Assembly (NCBI GenBank): GCA_963662605.1
Contig: OY759785.1
Span: 3,162,001-3,226,000, forward strand
Source: G963662605 sp963662605
GTDB taxonomy: Bacteria > Bacteroidota > Ignavibacteria > Ignavibacteriales > Ignavibacteriaceae
Length of the DNA: 64,000 bases
Direction of reading: 5' to 3'
The notes below the pieces were generated by a model. It had not been told where the DNA came from, searched no databases, and saw only the letters and a list, made by a program, of their open reading frames with translations. The translations under genes and the position numbers were made by a program. Below, one piece after another: positions 53,601-62,178 of the stretch; position 1 is the stretch's first letter; every line of letters begins with the position of its first letter.

Positions 53601-54690
53601 AATGAGCCCATAGCGGATTTGTTTTTACTGCGCCGAAATTGTTATTCAACTCGTTGGTTATTTTCGTTTCTGTTGCCGCACGTGTGGTTGCATTGCTTAC
53701 GAAAAGGCTATCATAGTTCTTGTTATATACAGATATGTTATCTATATACATGTCTCTTTTCTTTGTCCAGTAGATTTTAATATTCTGATAAGTAGTATCC
53801 TTTGCCTTGGTAAACAATTTTTTTATGTTTAGGTAATTATTGCCAGTAGTGTAATCGGAGGCTCGTATCACCATGCTTGAAGGTGTGGTAGCTGATAATT
53901 CCGGTTCGTTTTCCGGTAAGCCTTCCCACAATCTCCCTCTCCTTACTACAACACCGGTGCTTGATGTTTCGGTGAGATATATAATTGCAACAGTATCCGT
54001 ACCTTGCTGACCGCTGATTTGATTTATTCTTGTCCGAATATCTAAATAGTAATCATGGCCCGCGTGATATGTGTCCATATAGCCCGGTGATATAACTGCA
54101 CAAAGCAAATACCCCGGTTCATCATCTTCTATTCCAGCATATACAGTTTTTATTGGCGTTTCACCATCAGAATCATCAGCGTTTCTATCGCCGATCGTGG
54201 CATCTCCTGTCAGTAAATAAGGGCTGTAGTACCAAGTTCCCTGCTTAAGTCCTCCGAAATAATAATTGTTTAACGAATCGGCAGGATTTGCCTGATTTGC
54301 TCCTCCTGCTTCATATGGGAAATAATCGGGAGCGTTACCATCGGAATAGGCAAAAACGGTAGAGCGATAACCTGAATTATATCGAGGAACATTTGAATAA
54401 ACCAATGATCGGAAATACATGTCAATAACTTTTATGCTGTCGTTGTAAGTTGAATTAAGATTTGTCTCCACATCAGCCATACTTACAACGTAATTCAACC
54501 CGAGTGATTTTAGCGCCGGGTAGTAATAACTATTTGATTGGAAGTTACAAAAGCCTGTGCTCATATTGTATATGCTGCGCATCTGTAACCAGTAAAGATC
54601 CGCAAACCCGATTTTTGCAAATCGAGTCGGATCGACTTGACCGAAAAGGTCAGATAAAAGAAAAAATGCAAGAATCCATATTTTTTTCAT
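50671..54690 (-). CDS. Giant secreted protein: unknown N-domain, beta-helix, TPR, T9SS domain
   Basis: A 1339-residue cargo protein. Signal peptide 1-17. Residues about 18-680 do not match a family that I know. They contain aromatic and acidic motifs (such as HDEPDPLANRS and DYNCGMRAMINLA) that would suit a glycoside-hydrolase-like fold. Residues about 720-1060 form a right-handed parallel beta-helix of short N/D-rich strands (for example SISDCAIDSCIYGIWIQYSS and YNNNIHREESGYGSVG). A TPR-like segment follows (about 1095-1225, with SKIDQAIEHYKNMV and YAGAMKLYDKVI). The T9SS sorting domain ends KKMLLIK. It is the second gene of a two-gene unit with the FG-GAP protein. Confidence 0.65.
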   Translation of the reverse strand: MKKIWILAFFLLSDLFGQVDPTRFAKIGFADLYWLQMRSIYNMSTGFCNFQSNSYYYPALKSLGLNYVVSMADVETNLNSTYNDSIKVIDMYFRSLVYSNVPRYNSGYRSTVFAYSDGNAPDYFPYEAGGANQANPADSLNNYYFGGLKQGTWYYSPYLLTGDATIGDRNADDSDGETPIKTVYAGIEDDEPGYLLCAVISPGYMDTYHAGHDYYLDIRTRINQISGQQGTDTVAIIYLTETSSTGVVVRRGRLWEGLPENEPELSATTPSSMVIRASDYTTGNNYLNIKKLFTKAKDTTYQNIKIYWTKKRDMYIDNISVYNKNYDSLFVSNATTRAATETKITNELNNNFGAVKTNPLWAHLYHDEPDPLANRSVKKISDLAVTNLGAGKYVNGANYTINNVELHVANKLRRMPYVLYDYYPLTGNTDSSSTGINNVQNALDILINNSWTSGGTDYNCGMRAMINLAQNYTPNDPSDDVPFYHTMQACAEKTLTAGAITDIMHREPQPSEILTQGWLAMCYGAKGLMYYTIATNTAESTGAVIHGLFDSQGQIDYPCQDPRLQQIPNARYYAVQKLNGQIDNISSELMQLTWVDAFSAHQGIPSGKYVTNVSYPVTPNDAKYIEVGFFKKSDDMANDNLEYLMVVNRRVLSSETKLITIQLNKSSSPYNNWKVTEVGQTTPCAYITKSGTFTYSFPPGEGRLFRIEPVLIAGGNLNYNDTITTAHTALLPANLTVQPSATLTISPGVTLHYPDTTSMLSVFGTLQLKSDMTIPAGATLCISSTASNAGKLYIDSNKTVTIHGTFSAQGSSAQKVTIDRIGNIGSWTIAYDSSYNIPAASYTNSISWANIKHCCLIKIIRSDASISDCAIDSCIYGIWIQYSSPQIIGNDIRPIHTAIYGLGATSPFIYNNNIHREESGYGSVGIELFSNMYPFVAKNRITGFYIGMCFEGNAVSYLTNNDCIPPNPNNKLIGNYEGLRLANGAMCEAGDGDFLGYNSISGNINDVYCTNYSALFAVGDYWGGGDLVNYYCDSSSYIWAPLPLDADPWDNEQLVRPTENAPVATILKKVNADDIASNFKRGLQLERESKIDQAIEHYKNMVAKDMATGSALTKLVQLTRKNKSNDIGFYLTELMNSSMDKKDEVMNLLANLTLQDGDYAGAMKLYDKVIEEYPKNITATFAMVDKLFATLHVEKNEEKAALLLSELQGMDITDPGLLSLLQSANMSIYGEDAAYNQRNKALNKTNTVTSLPKEYSLSNNYPNPFNPVTSISYELPKDGYVSLVVYDVLGKVVKSLVNEQKQAGRYTATFNAANLPSGIYFYTLKTGSFDSTKKMLLIK

Positions 54691-54699
54691 ATCTCCTCA

Positions 54700-56283
54700 T
54701 TATTTGATAAGTATTATTTTTTTACTCTGCCTGAAGATGACATGGTCACCTTCGGATGCAGTAAGTTCAATAAAATAAACTCCGCTCGGCAAGTTCACCC
54801 CGTTATACTCGTACTTGTGAACTCCCGCTTTTTGTTCTTCCTGTAACAGCAGTTGTATCTCTTGTCCCACAGTATTGTAAATCGCTAACTTTACATTGCT
54901 GTCTTGTCCTAATGTATAATGTATAGTCGTTGACGGATTGAACGGATTGGGATATGGCTCGTCTAATTTATAATCCGGTGTTTTTGGGCTTTGAATATCC
55001 TTTGTCCCCACTTTCATTGACGTATCCCCGCTGAAAATAATAAAATATCCGTCTATGCATGTTCCTGATGTTGTTGCAGTACCCACACAAAAATCATTAA
55101 CCCCATCGCCATTAACATCACCCACACCTTTTATCACCCCGGCAAAAAAGTCATCCTGATCTCCCCATACTGCAACCGGTAAATTATGTGTATTCATGTC
55201 TTTGCCGCCAAGCCACAGCTTGGATACGGCATATCCGCCGCTTTCCCGCGAGAGAAAATCATTGTATCCGTCGCCATTTACATCACCGACTTTCTCAAAC
55301 CGAAGGAGAATATTGTTCTGCGTGTTGAGTATTACTTTCGGTATCGTATCTAAGGGATAATTTCCGTAAAGAATACTGTTTTGCATATAATAGATAAAAT
55401 TACCGTAGCTCGGCAGTATTATATCATCCCCCCCATCTCCATTGATGTCCCCGATGAACTGCATCGCGTCAAACCGCCACTTATGCTGACCCTGTTTCAA
55501 GTGAATTACTGCCGTTGAATCCCAATTTGCATTTCCCAATACCAGATTCCCACAGCGCAATGAGTCAATCGCATAGCCATTGGAGTCGGCCTTGTTATAC
55601 ATAGTTGAAAACCACATGTCCGTCTTTCCATCGCCGTTGATATCTCCGAATGTATAATCTTCTATATATGTCATCCCTGTTGTATCTCCAACGATAATCA
55701 TCTTCGGTACTGTGTCAAGCACAGGGTTGGTGTTGTAGAAGTAAAACGAATTAGTGGATGCTTTCGGGTGGTTCGGAATTGCTACATCCATTATGGCCAG
55801 GTCACTATACCCGTCACCGTTGAAATCTGGTAAAGTGTATAAACCATTACCCCACCATTTACCGGCATAAGCGGGTTTTGGCAGCTGCATATCGGGGATG
55901 GTATCAAGCAGTTTACCGCCGAGGTATATCTCTAAATCTGGAGCAAAGGTATCGGGGGCATAATAGCATACGGCTATATCTAATTTACCGTCATGGTTAA
56001 TATCTATCGTTGTGATCGCTTTCGGATATTGATCATGAAAACCATAAAAGCTTAAAGCAAGAACGGTATCGATAGGATTACCACCAAAGAATATATTGAA
56101 TTTCTTTTCGGTGCAACTATATGCGAGAAAGTCATCATACCCATCCCCGTTTTGGTCACCAAGGGGGAAAATATTCAGTGATTGATTCAAACGCATATAT
56201 TTTTTCATCAAAACCGTGTTAAATTTAGCCTGCGGGTAAAGCGAAATCAAACTTAGCAAGATTATTATCATTATATGTTTCAT
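54700..56283 (-). CDS. FG-GAP/VCBS-repeat secreted protein with T9SS domain
   Basis: A 527-residue cargo protein. Signal peptide 1-20 ends in SLYPQA. Residues about 35-440 are seven to eight FG-GAP-type repeats with the calcium-binding motif DxNxDGxxD (visible as DQNGDGYDD, DINHDGKLD, DFNGDGYSD, DINGDGKTD, DINGDGGDD, DVNGDGYND and DVNGDGVND). These form a beta-propeller with Ca2+ in each blade, common in adhesion proteins. The C terminus is a T9SS domain (YPNPFNPSTT to KIILIK). The start ATG at 56283 is used because the longer frame would run through the neighbouring pseudogene in another frame. Confidence 0.82.
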   Translation of the reverse strand: MKHIMIIILLSLISLYPQAKFNTVLMKKYMRLNQSLNIFPLGDQNGDGYDDFLAYSCTEKKFNIFFGGNPIDTVLALSFYGFHDQYPKAITTIDINHDGKLDIAVCYYAPDTFAPDLEIYLGGKLLDTIPDMQLPKPAYAGKWWGNGLYTLPDFNGDGYSDLAIMDVAIPNHPKASTNSFYFYNTNPVLDTVPKMIIVGDTTGMTYIEDYTFGDINGDGKTDMWFSTMYNKADSNGYAIDSLRCGNLVLGNANWDSTAVIHLKQGQHKWRFDAMQFIGDINGDGGDDIILPSYGNFIYYMQNSILYGNYPLDTIPKVILNTQNNILLRFEKVGDVNGDGYNDFLSRESGGYAVSKLWLGGKDMNTHNLPVAVWGDQDDFFAGVIKGVGDVNGDGVNDFCVGTATTSGTCIDGYFIIFSGDTSMKVGTKDIQSPKTPDYKLDEPYPNPFNPSTTIHYTLGQDSNVKLAIYNTVGQEIQLLLQEEQKAGVHKYEYNGVNLPSGVYFIELTASEGDHVIFRQSKKIILIK

Positions 56284-56317
56284 AACTTTTCTTTCTAATT
56301 GCAATATTGTTGTCCAA

Positions 56318-56560
56318 TTACTTAACAAGTACCATTTTTTTACTCTGCCTGAAGATGACATGGTCACCTTCGGATGCAGTAAGTTCAATCAAATAAACTC
56401 CGCTCGGCAGGTTCACCCCGCTATACTCGTACTTGTGAACTTCCGCTTTTTGTTCTTCCTGTAACAGCAGTTGTATCTCTTGTCCCACAGTATTGTAAAT
56501 CGTTAACTTGACATTGCTGTCTTTTTCCAGTTTGAAATTGATGGTTGTTGCCTGATAAAA
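56318..56560 (-). pseudogene. Remnant of a third T9SS-domain gene
   Basis: Read on the minus strand, this piece encodes SNVKLTIYNTVGQEIQLLL, HKYEYSGVNLPSGVYLIEL and SEGDHVIFRQSKKMVLVK, a nearly complete T9SS domain. It has no protein in front of it, and homology starts abruptly at QATTINF, where the usual NPFNP motif should be. About 190 bases are almost identical to 54718-54930. There is no start or signal peptide, so it cannot be secreted as such. It most likely arose by duplication or recombination with the gene downstream, or by loss of a cargo gene. Confidence 0.8.
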
Positions 56561-56696
56561 CGCGGTAAGATAGTGCTCATCGGTAAAATGTAATAAGTAA
56601 AATGCAACAACAATGCGCCTCCTGTTTTATTATGCCTCAAACATTCTCGAAATAAAAATACTTTATTGCCCCGCCAATGTCAAGTTAAGAAACAAA

Positions 56697-56730
56697 AAAA
56701 AGGCTGTCTCGAAAAACGGGACAGCCTTTT
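56697..56730 (-). terminator. Intrinsic terminator of the NifJ/DHOD-like unit
   Basis: AAAAGGCTGTC and GACAGCCTTTT form an 11-bp stem, 20 bases after the DHOD-like gene. The minus-strand T tract follows the stem. Confidence 0.85.
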
Positions 56731-56749
56731 AACTTTTAAAGCGAGAAGC

Positions 56750-57739
56750 TTATTTATATGAATTAAGAACTTTCATATAATTAGCGCGTTCAAACTGAGC
56801 AGGATTTGCAGTCTTAATGTAGCTCATGCTTCCTCTCATTATATCGAGAGAATCATACTCATTGACTTCCATCCAGTATTTCATCTTCGTTAAAACATCA
56901 CCGATATGTCCAACACCGAACTTCAGCAGACTTGACATCATCTGAGTTACAGTAGCACCGGCCATAATCATCTTAATGACGTCTTTCTCGTCATAGATAC
57001 CGCTGGTAGCAGCGATATCAGCTTTGATTCTTCCATACAATATTGCAACCCAGCGGAGCGGTAAACGCATTGCCATTGGAGTGCTTAAAAGTACGTTAGG
57101 TACAACCTCAAGATTTTCAAGGTCAATATCCGGCTGATAGAATCTGTTGAATAAAACTAAACCATTAGCTCCGGCTTTCTCTAATTCTTTAGCCATCCAG
57201 GCTACTGAACTGAAGTATGGCCCCATTTTAACAGCGACGGGAATAGTAACAGCAGCACGGACAGCTTTAACGATTTCGATATAGCTGCTTTCGATTTCTT
57301 GTGCTGATTGTTCCAGTTCGGTTGCAATTTTATAAATGTTGAGCTCTAAAGCGTCGGCACCGGCTTGCTGAACCAGCTTGGCATAATCCGTCCAGCCGCC
57401 GAGCGACTTTCCGTTAATGCTTGCAATGATAGGAATATTAACCGATTCCTTAGCCTTACGGATAAGTTCAAGATATTCATTCGGTCCGGCTTTGAATTCA
57501 GCAGGTTCCGGGAAATATGACATCGCTTCAGCAGTACTTTCCGAATGCTGTGATGTATAATGATGAATTTCTAATGTGTCGTGTTCAATCTGCTCCTCAA
57601 AAATCGAATACAGAACAGCGGCGGCGGCGCCTGCGTCTTCCAACTGTTTAATCCCTTGCACATCACGGCTCAAAGGGCCCGCTGACGGTACGATAGGATT
57701 TTTCAGTTTCAATCCCAAATAAGTCGTTTCTAAATTCAT
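56750..57739 (-). CDS. Dihydroorotate dehydrogenase-like flavoprotein
   Basis: A 329-residue TIM-barrel flavoenzyme of the dihydroorotate dehydrogenase/PreA superfamily. Landmarks are LGLKLKNPIVPSAGPLS at the N terminus, IASINGKSLGG, the ADALELNIYK block, IPVAVKMGPYFSSVAWMA with the FMN-contacting lysine, and ATSGIYDEKDVIKMIMAGA near the end. The usual DHODH signature near the active-site base is not clearly conserved, and no PyrK partner is nearby, so it may not function in pyrimidine synthesis. It lies 71 bases after nifJ, separated by a terminator-like hairpin. It could accept electrons from ferredoxin, but this is a guess. Confidence 0.75.
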   Translation of the reverse strand: MNLETTYLGLKLKNPIVPSAGPLSRDVQGIKQLEDAGAAAAVLYSIFEEQIEHDTLEIHHYTSQHSESTAEAMSYFPEPAEFKAGPNEYLELIRKAKESVNIPIIASINGKSLGGWTDYAKLVQQAGADALELNIYKIATELEQSAQEIESSYIEIVKAVRAAVTIPVAVKMGPYFSSVAWMAKELEKAGANGLVLFNRFYQPDIDLENLEVVPNVLLSTPMAMRLPLRWVAILYGRIKADIAATSGIYDEKDVIKMIMAGATVTQMMSSLLKFGVGHIGDVLTKMKYWMEVNEYDSLDIMRGSMSYIKTANPAQFERANYMKVLNSYK

Positions 57740-57775
57740 ATTCTGCCTTTAATTATTTGCATGTAAAATTAAAAT

Positions 57776-57799
57776 AAGGGACAGGGTTCCCTGTCCCTT
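57776..57799 (-). terminator. Hairpin between nifJ and the DHOD-like gene
   Basis: AAGGGACAGGG, TT and CCCTGTCCCTT form an 11-bp stem 11 bases after the nifJ stop. The following T tract is weak, so it may only attenuate transcription or protect the mRNA end. Confidence 0.6.
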
Positions 57800-57810
57800 G
57801 AAATCATTCA

Positions 57811-60800
57811 TTATTTTTCAGCAGCCATTTGCTCATACAGATGGAAACGGTCGGTTACATCTTTCTGGGCTTCCTGAATCAGTTTTTCAGCAAGTTCAGG
57901 ATGTGATTTTGTCAACATCTTGTAACGTGTTTCCATATATGCATAATCCTTAAATGGAATCTTCAAGCCTTTTGATTCCAGCTTAAGAGGATTCTTTCCT
58001 TCTTTAGCCAAATCAGGATTATATCTGAAGAGTGGCCAGTGACCGGAATCAACTGCTGCTTTCTGATTCTTCATACCTGTAGTCATGTTGATACCGTGAG
58101 CAATGCAGTGGCTGTAAGCAATGATCAGTGACGGACCGTCGTAAGCTTCTGCTTCAAGAATAGCTTTAACAGTCTGTGCATCGTTAGCGCCCATAGCGAT
58201 TTTTGCGACGTAAACAGTACCGTAAGTCATTGCCATCATGCCGAGATCTTTTTTGCCCATCGGTTTACCACCGGCAGCAAATTTAGCAACGGCACCGCGA
58301 GGTGTTGACTTTGAACACTGTCCGCCGGTATTTGAGTATACTTCCGTATCAAGAACGAGTACGTTTACGTTTTTACCTGATGCAAGAACGTGATCCAATC
58401 CGCCGTAACCGATGTCATAAGCCCAGCCGTCACCGCCCATAATCCAGACGGATTTTTTAACGAGGTAATCGGCAACACCTGACAATATGGTCAAGTCACT
58501 CTTCTTGGCTGCGTCGGTTGTTTTATTTAATAATTCAGTTACTTTAACTTTCAGAGCTTCAACTCTCTGACGTTGTTCGTAAATACCGGTTTCATTTGAT
58601 TGATCGGCACCGAGCATTGCATCAACAAGTTCAAATCCGAGATCATCGCGTAATTTAGCGATAAGATTTTTTGCCTGTAAATTGTGCTTATCAATTGCAA
58701 GACGGTATCCGAGACCGAATTCAGCATTGTCTTCGAACAGTGAGTTCGACCATGCCGGGCCTCTGCCTTCATTATTCTTTGTCCAAGGAGTTGTCGGCAG
58801 GTTACCACCGTAGATGGATGAACATCCTGTAGCGTTGGCAACGATAGTACGATCACCGAACAATTGGCTTACCAATTTGATGTATGGTGTTTCACCGCAT
58901 CCCGAGCAAGCACCGGAGAACTCAAATAACGGCTGTAAGAATTGTGAATCCTTAACGAGTCCGACATTGATTTTGGTTCTGTCGAATTCAGGAATTCCGA
59001 GGAAGAAGTCCCAGTTGGCTCTTTCAGCTTCGCGAATCGGGAACTGCTCAGCCATGTTGATAGCTTTGAGACGGGTTTCCTGTTTGTTCTTCGCGGGACA
59101 TACGTCAACGCAAAGTGCGCAGCCGGTACAGTCTTCAACTGCTACCTGAATAGTATAGTTGAGGCCTTCGCCATATTCTTTTGATTTGAATTTAACCGAC
59201 TTGAAGGTTTCAGGTGCACCCTGCAGCGCTGCATCGTCATAAATCTTTGCTCTGATAGAAGCATGAGGGCAAACGATAACGCATTTGTTACACTGAATAC
59301 ATACTGAAGCGTCCCATACCGGCACGTCAAGAGCAATATTTCTCTTTTCCCAAGCCGCGGTACCGGTAGGATAGGTACCATCAATCGGCATTTTGGAAAC
59401 CGGAAGAAGATCGCCGTCGCCGGCAATAATGGGAGCTGTAACTTGGTGTACGAATTCCGGAGCTTTGTCCGAAACAGTAGGCGGAAGTTCGAATGTACTT
59501 GTTACTTTTGCCGGAACTTCGATTTCGAATAAGTTTTCGAGAGTTCTGTCAACAGCGTTGAAGTTCATCTGAACGATCTTGTCGCCTTTAGCGCCGTATG
59601 TTTTCTTAATTGCTTTCTTGATCATTTCGATTGCTTCTTCTTTCGGCAAAATCTTGGAGATTGCGAAGAAGCAGGTCTGCATGATTGAGTTGATTCTTAC
59701 ACCGAGGCCGACTTCTTCGGCAACTTTGTAAGCATCAATAACATAGAATTTCATTTTTTTCTTAATGAGGTCTTCCTGTACCTTACGCGGCAATGATTCC
59801 CATGCTTCTTCTTTCGAAGCTTTGGTATTCAAAAGGAATGTTGCACCTTCGACTGCATCTTTCAACATATCCATTTTCTCAAGGAATACCTGAACGTGGC
59901 ACGCGATGAAATTGGATTGTGTAATGAGGTATGATGAGTGGATAGGCTTTGGACCGAAGCGTAAGTGTGAGGTGGTTGTTGAACCTGATTTCTTTGAGTC
60001 ATACACAAAATAACCTTGTGCGTAGAAATCCGTTCCTTCGCCGATGATCTTGATTGAGTTTTTATTTGCACCAACCGTACCATCAGCACCCAAGCCGTAG
60101 AATTTGCAGCATACAGTGCTCGGATCTTCTACTGAGAACGCGCCATCCCAGTTAAGACTGGTGTGTGATACGTCATCAATGATACCGATAGTGTAGTGAT
60201 TCTTCGGAACTGAATTTTTCATCTCATCGAAAACCGACTTCGCCATTGAAGCGGTGAATTCTTTTGATGAAAGACCGTATCTGCCGCCGGTAATTTTCGG
60301 ATAAGCGAAAGGTAAAGTACCTTCGTTATATTTTTCTGAGATTGCATTAACAACGTCGAGATATAACGGTTCGCCTGGAGCGCCCGGTTCTTTTGTTCTG
60401 TCGAGAACCGAGATAAACTTGGTTGTGACAGGAAGAGCTTTAACGAATGCATCAATTGCAAACGGACGGTATAAGTGGACTTTAAGAACACCGACTTTTT
60501 CGCCTTTTGCAGTGAGATATTCAACTGTTTCCTGAACTGCTTCAGCACCTGAACCCATAATAACAATTACGCGATCAGCATCTGCTGCGCCTTCATAATC
60601 GAATAAGTGATATTGTCTTCCGGTGATTTTTGCAAACTCATCCATTTTTGACTGAACGATGCCGGGGCATGCAGCAATAAACGGATTTACTGTTTCGCGT
60701 CCCTGGAAGTAAACATCAGGATTCTGAGCTGTACCACGAAGTACAGGGGCATCCGGAGTAAGTCCACGTTTTCTGTGAGCTGTTACCATTTCATCGGTAA

Positions 60801-61383
60801 TCATTGCTTTCATATCTTCAATAGTAAGCTGTTCGATTTTCATAACTTCGTGAGAAGTTCTGAAACCGTCGAAGAAGTGGACAAACGGCACTCTGGCTTC
60901 CAAAGTGGCTGCCTGAGAAATAAGAGCAAAGTCCATTACTTCCTGAACTGAATTTGAAGCGACAAATCCGAAACCGGTTGCGCGAGCAGCCATAACGTCC
61001 TGATGATCGCCGAAGATTGATAAAGCTTGAGCCGCGAGTGCACGAGCCGAAACGTGAAATACCGTAGAGGTTAATTCACCGGCGATCTTGTACATGTTCG
61101 GAATCATCAGAAGGAGACCCTGAGAAGCGGTAAATGTTGTTGTCAGTGCACCGGATTGCAAAGAACCGTGAACTGCGCCGGAAGCTCCACCCTCGCTCTG
61201 TAATTCACTTACAGACGGAATTTCGCCCCATATATTTTTCTTATTGACTGCTGACCATGCATCGCACCACTCGCCCATATTTGAGGAAGGAGTGATGGGA
61301 TAGATAGCAATAACTTCGTTAGTATGAAACGCAACGTACGCCGCGGCTTCATTACCGTCAATTGTTACTTTTTTTCTTTCCAT
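57811..61383 (-). CDS. nifJ: Pyruvate:ferredoxin (flavodoxin) oxidoreductase
   Basis: A 1190-residue homodimeric-type enzyme that oxidises pyruvate to acetyl-CoA and CO2 with ferredoxin. N-terminal half: pyruvate-binding domains beginning VTIDGNEAAAYVAFHTNEV and the IYPITPSSNMGEW motif. Around 685-770 lie two [4Fe-4S] clusters, CIQCNKCVIVCPH and CTGCALCVDVCPAKNK. The thiamine-diphosphate domain has CSGCGETPYIKL, ANATGCSSIYGGNLPTTP and VWIMGGDGWAYDIGYGG. Length is normal for NifJ. Ribosome site AGGATAC lies before the ATG. It is a key enzyme of anaerobic metabolism, and supplies reduced ferredoxin. Cytoplasmic. Confidence 0.96.
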   Translation of the reverse strand: MERKKVTIDGNEAAAYVAFHTNEVIAIYPITPSSNMGEWCDAWSAVNKKNIWGEIPSVSELQSEGGASGAVHGSLQSGALTTTFTASQGLLLMIPNMYKIAGELTSTVFHVSARALAAQALSIFGDHQDVMAARATGFGFVASNSVQEVMDFALISQAATLEARVPFVHFFDGFRTSHEVMKIEQLTIEDMKAMITDEMVTAHRKRGLTPDAPVLRGTAQNPDVYFQGRETVNPFIAACPGIVQSKMDEFAKITGRQYHLFDYEGAADADRVIVIMGSGAEAVQETVEYLTAKGEKVGVLKVHLYRPFAIDAFVKALPVTTKFISVLDRTKEPGAPGEPLYLDVVNAISEKYNEGTLPFAYPKITGGRYGLSSKEFTASMAKSVFDEMKNSVPKNHYTIGIIDDVSHTSLNWDGAFSVEDPSTVCCKFYGLGADGTVGANKNSIKIIGEGTDFYAQGYFVYDSKKSGSTTTSHLRFGPKPIHSSYLITQSNFIACHVQVFLEKMDMLKDAVEGATFLLNTKASKEEAWESLPRKVQEDLIKKKMKFYVIDAYKVAEEVGLGVRINSIMQTCFFAISKILPKEEAIEMIKKAIKKTYGAKGDKIVQMNFNAVDRTLENLFEIEVPAKVTSTFELPPTVSDKAPEFVHQVTAPIIAGDGDLLPVSKMPIDGTYPTGTAAWEKRNIALDVPVWDASVCIQCNKCVIVCPHASIRAKIYDDAALQGAPETFKSVKFKSKEYGEGLNYTIQVAVEDCTGCALCVDVCPAKNKQETRLKAINMAEQFPIREAERANWDFFLGIPEFDRTKINVGLVKDSQFLQPLFEFSGACSGCGETPYIKLVSQLFGDRTIVANATGCSSIYGGNLPTTPWTKNNEGRGPAWSNSLFEDNAEFGLGYRLAIDKHNLQAKNLIAKLRDDLGFELVDAMLGADQSNETGIYEQRQRVEALKVKVTELLNKTTDAAKKSDLTILSGVADYLVKKSVWIMGGDGWAYDIGYGGLDHVLASGKNVNVLVLDTEVYSNTGGQCSKSTPRGAVAKFAAGGKPMGKKDLGMMAMTYGTVYVAKIAMGANDAQTVKAILEAEAYDGPSLIIAYSHCIAHGINMTTGMKNQKAAVDSGHWPLFRYNPDLAKEGKNPLKLESKGLKIPFKDYAYMETRYKMLTKSHPELAEKLIQEAQKDVTDRFHLYEQMAAEK

Positions 61384-61672
61384 ATGTATCCTATTGATTA
61401 ATAGACATGATTAAAAAACTGCTCCATGTCGGCAAAAATCATTCCATAAAATTTTGGCTGATTTTAACCGATTTTTCTTCATTATTTTCCAATTCCGATA
61501 ATATTTTGCAGGTTTTTACCCGGTTTTCTTGAAAGTTAGAATGGGGGCTGCAATCGCCTTTTTGGGCGAAAATCTCACGCTTTAGGGTAAAAACGCCGAG
61601 ATTACATTAAATGTGGAAATTTTCTGTATTTATAAACTAAAATTACGAACTTTTCATGAATTAAGGCAGATA
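61384..61672. other. Upstream region of nifJ, no gene seen
   Basis: These 289 bases hold no gene that I can support. A small hairpin CGCCTTTTTGGGCG is present near 61556. No riboswitch or exact -7 box was found. Confidence 0.5.
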
Positions 61673-62102
61673 ATTCACGCAAGGGCGCAAAGCTGCAAAT
61701 ATTTTTAAAGGAATCAGAAAATTGTAGCGGGATAACAGGATTGGGAAGAATCACTCAGCTGAGTTTGTTCTTAAAATATTTTGCGCCCTGGCGCCACGCC
61801 TTAGGCCATAGGCGTCAACTTAAGGGAATACAGATAAATGAATGATATAATTATGTCATTCCGTAAAATCTGACGCGATAGAATTGTATTCCGGGGCAAT
61901 GTAGGTCGTCAGATTTGTACGGAATCCAGGCTAAAATCCAATATTGGCACATAATGGATTCCGGATATCCGTCTGACGACGGATTCTCCCACGGGGATTC
62001 TGCGAACGGAATGACAAAAATGGTGCGCTGAATATTGAAACGGAGTTTCAGCCTCGTTAAGTTGACGCCTATGGCCTTCGGCGGGCAAGCCTTTGCGTGA
62101 AT
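61673..62102. repeat. Long imperfect inverted repeat with a second repeat nested inside
   Basis: Left arm ATTCACGCAA (61673-61682) pairs with TTGCGTGAAT (62093-62102), and GGCCATAGGCGTCAACTTAA (61804-61823) pairs exactly with 62057-62076. Between the arms lies the MITE-like repeat at 61855-62015. The arms resemble REP/MITE-type genomic repeats and there is no coding sequence. Confidence 0.7.
61855..62015. repeat. Uninterrupted copy of the GTCATTCCGT...ACGGAATGAC dispersed repeat
   Basis: 161 bases begin GTCATTCCGTAAAATCTGAC and end GCGAACGGAATGAC, with inner inverted arms AAATCTGAC / GTCAGATTT. The sequence GGATTCTCCC-ACGGGGATTCTGCG (61981-62004) is the unoccupied equivalent of the IS110-family insertion point at 14145/15643. 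It gives the evidence for the IS element ends. Confidence 0.8.
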
Positions 62103-62120
62103 CATGGCAGGTTTAAAATG

Positions 62121-62157
62121 AAAACGGGAAGCAAGTACCACCTCTGCTTCCCGTTTT
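62121..62157 (-). terminator. Intrinsic terminator after the ROK kinase gene
   Basis: AAAACGGGAAGCA and TGCTTCCCGTTTT form a 13-bp stem with an 11-base loop, 22 bases downstream of the ROK gene stop. Confidence 0.85.
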
Positions 62158-62178
62158 CGCACCATGTAATTTATTTTA

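Noticed and set aside
56284..56388. N-terminal extension of the FG-GAP protein to 56388
   Set aside because: It reads the neighbouring T9SS-domain remnant in a different frame; the signal peptide begins at 56283.
61384..61600. Possible riboswitch upstream of nifJ
   Set aside because: Only a small unremarkable hairpin is visible; no known riboswitch signature.
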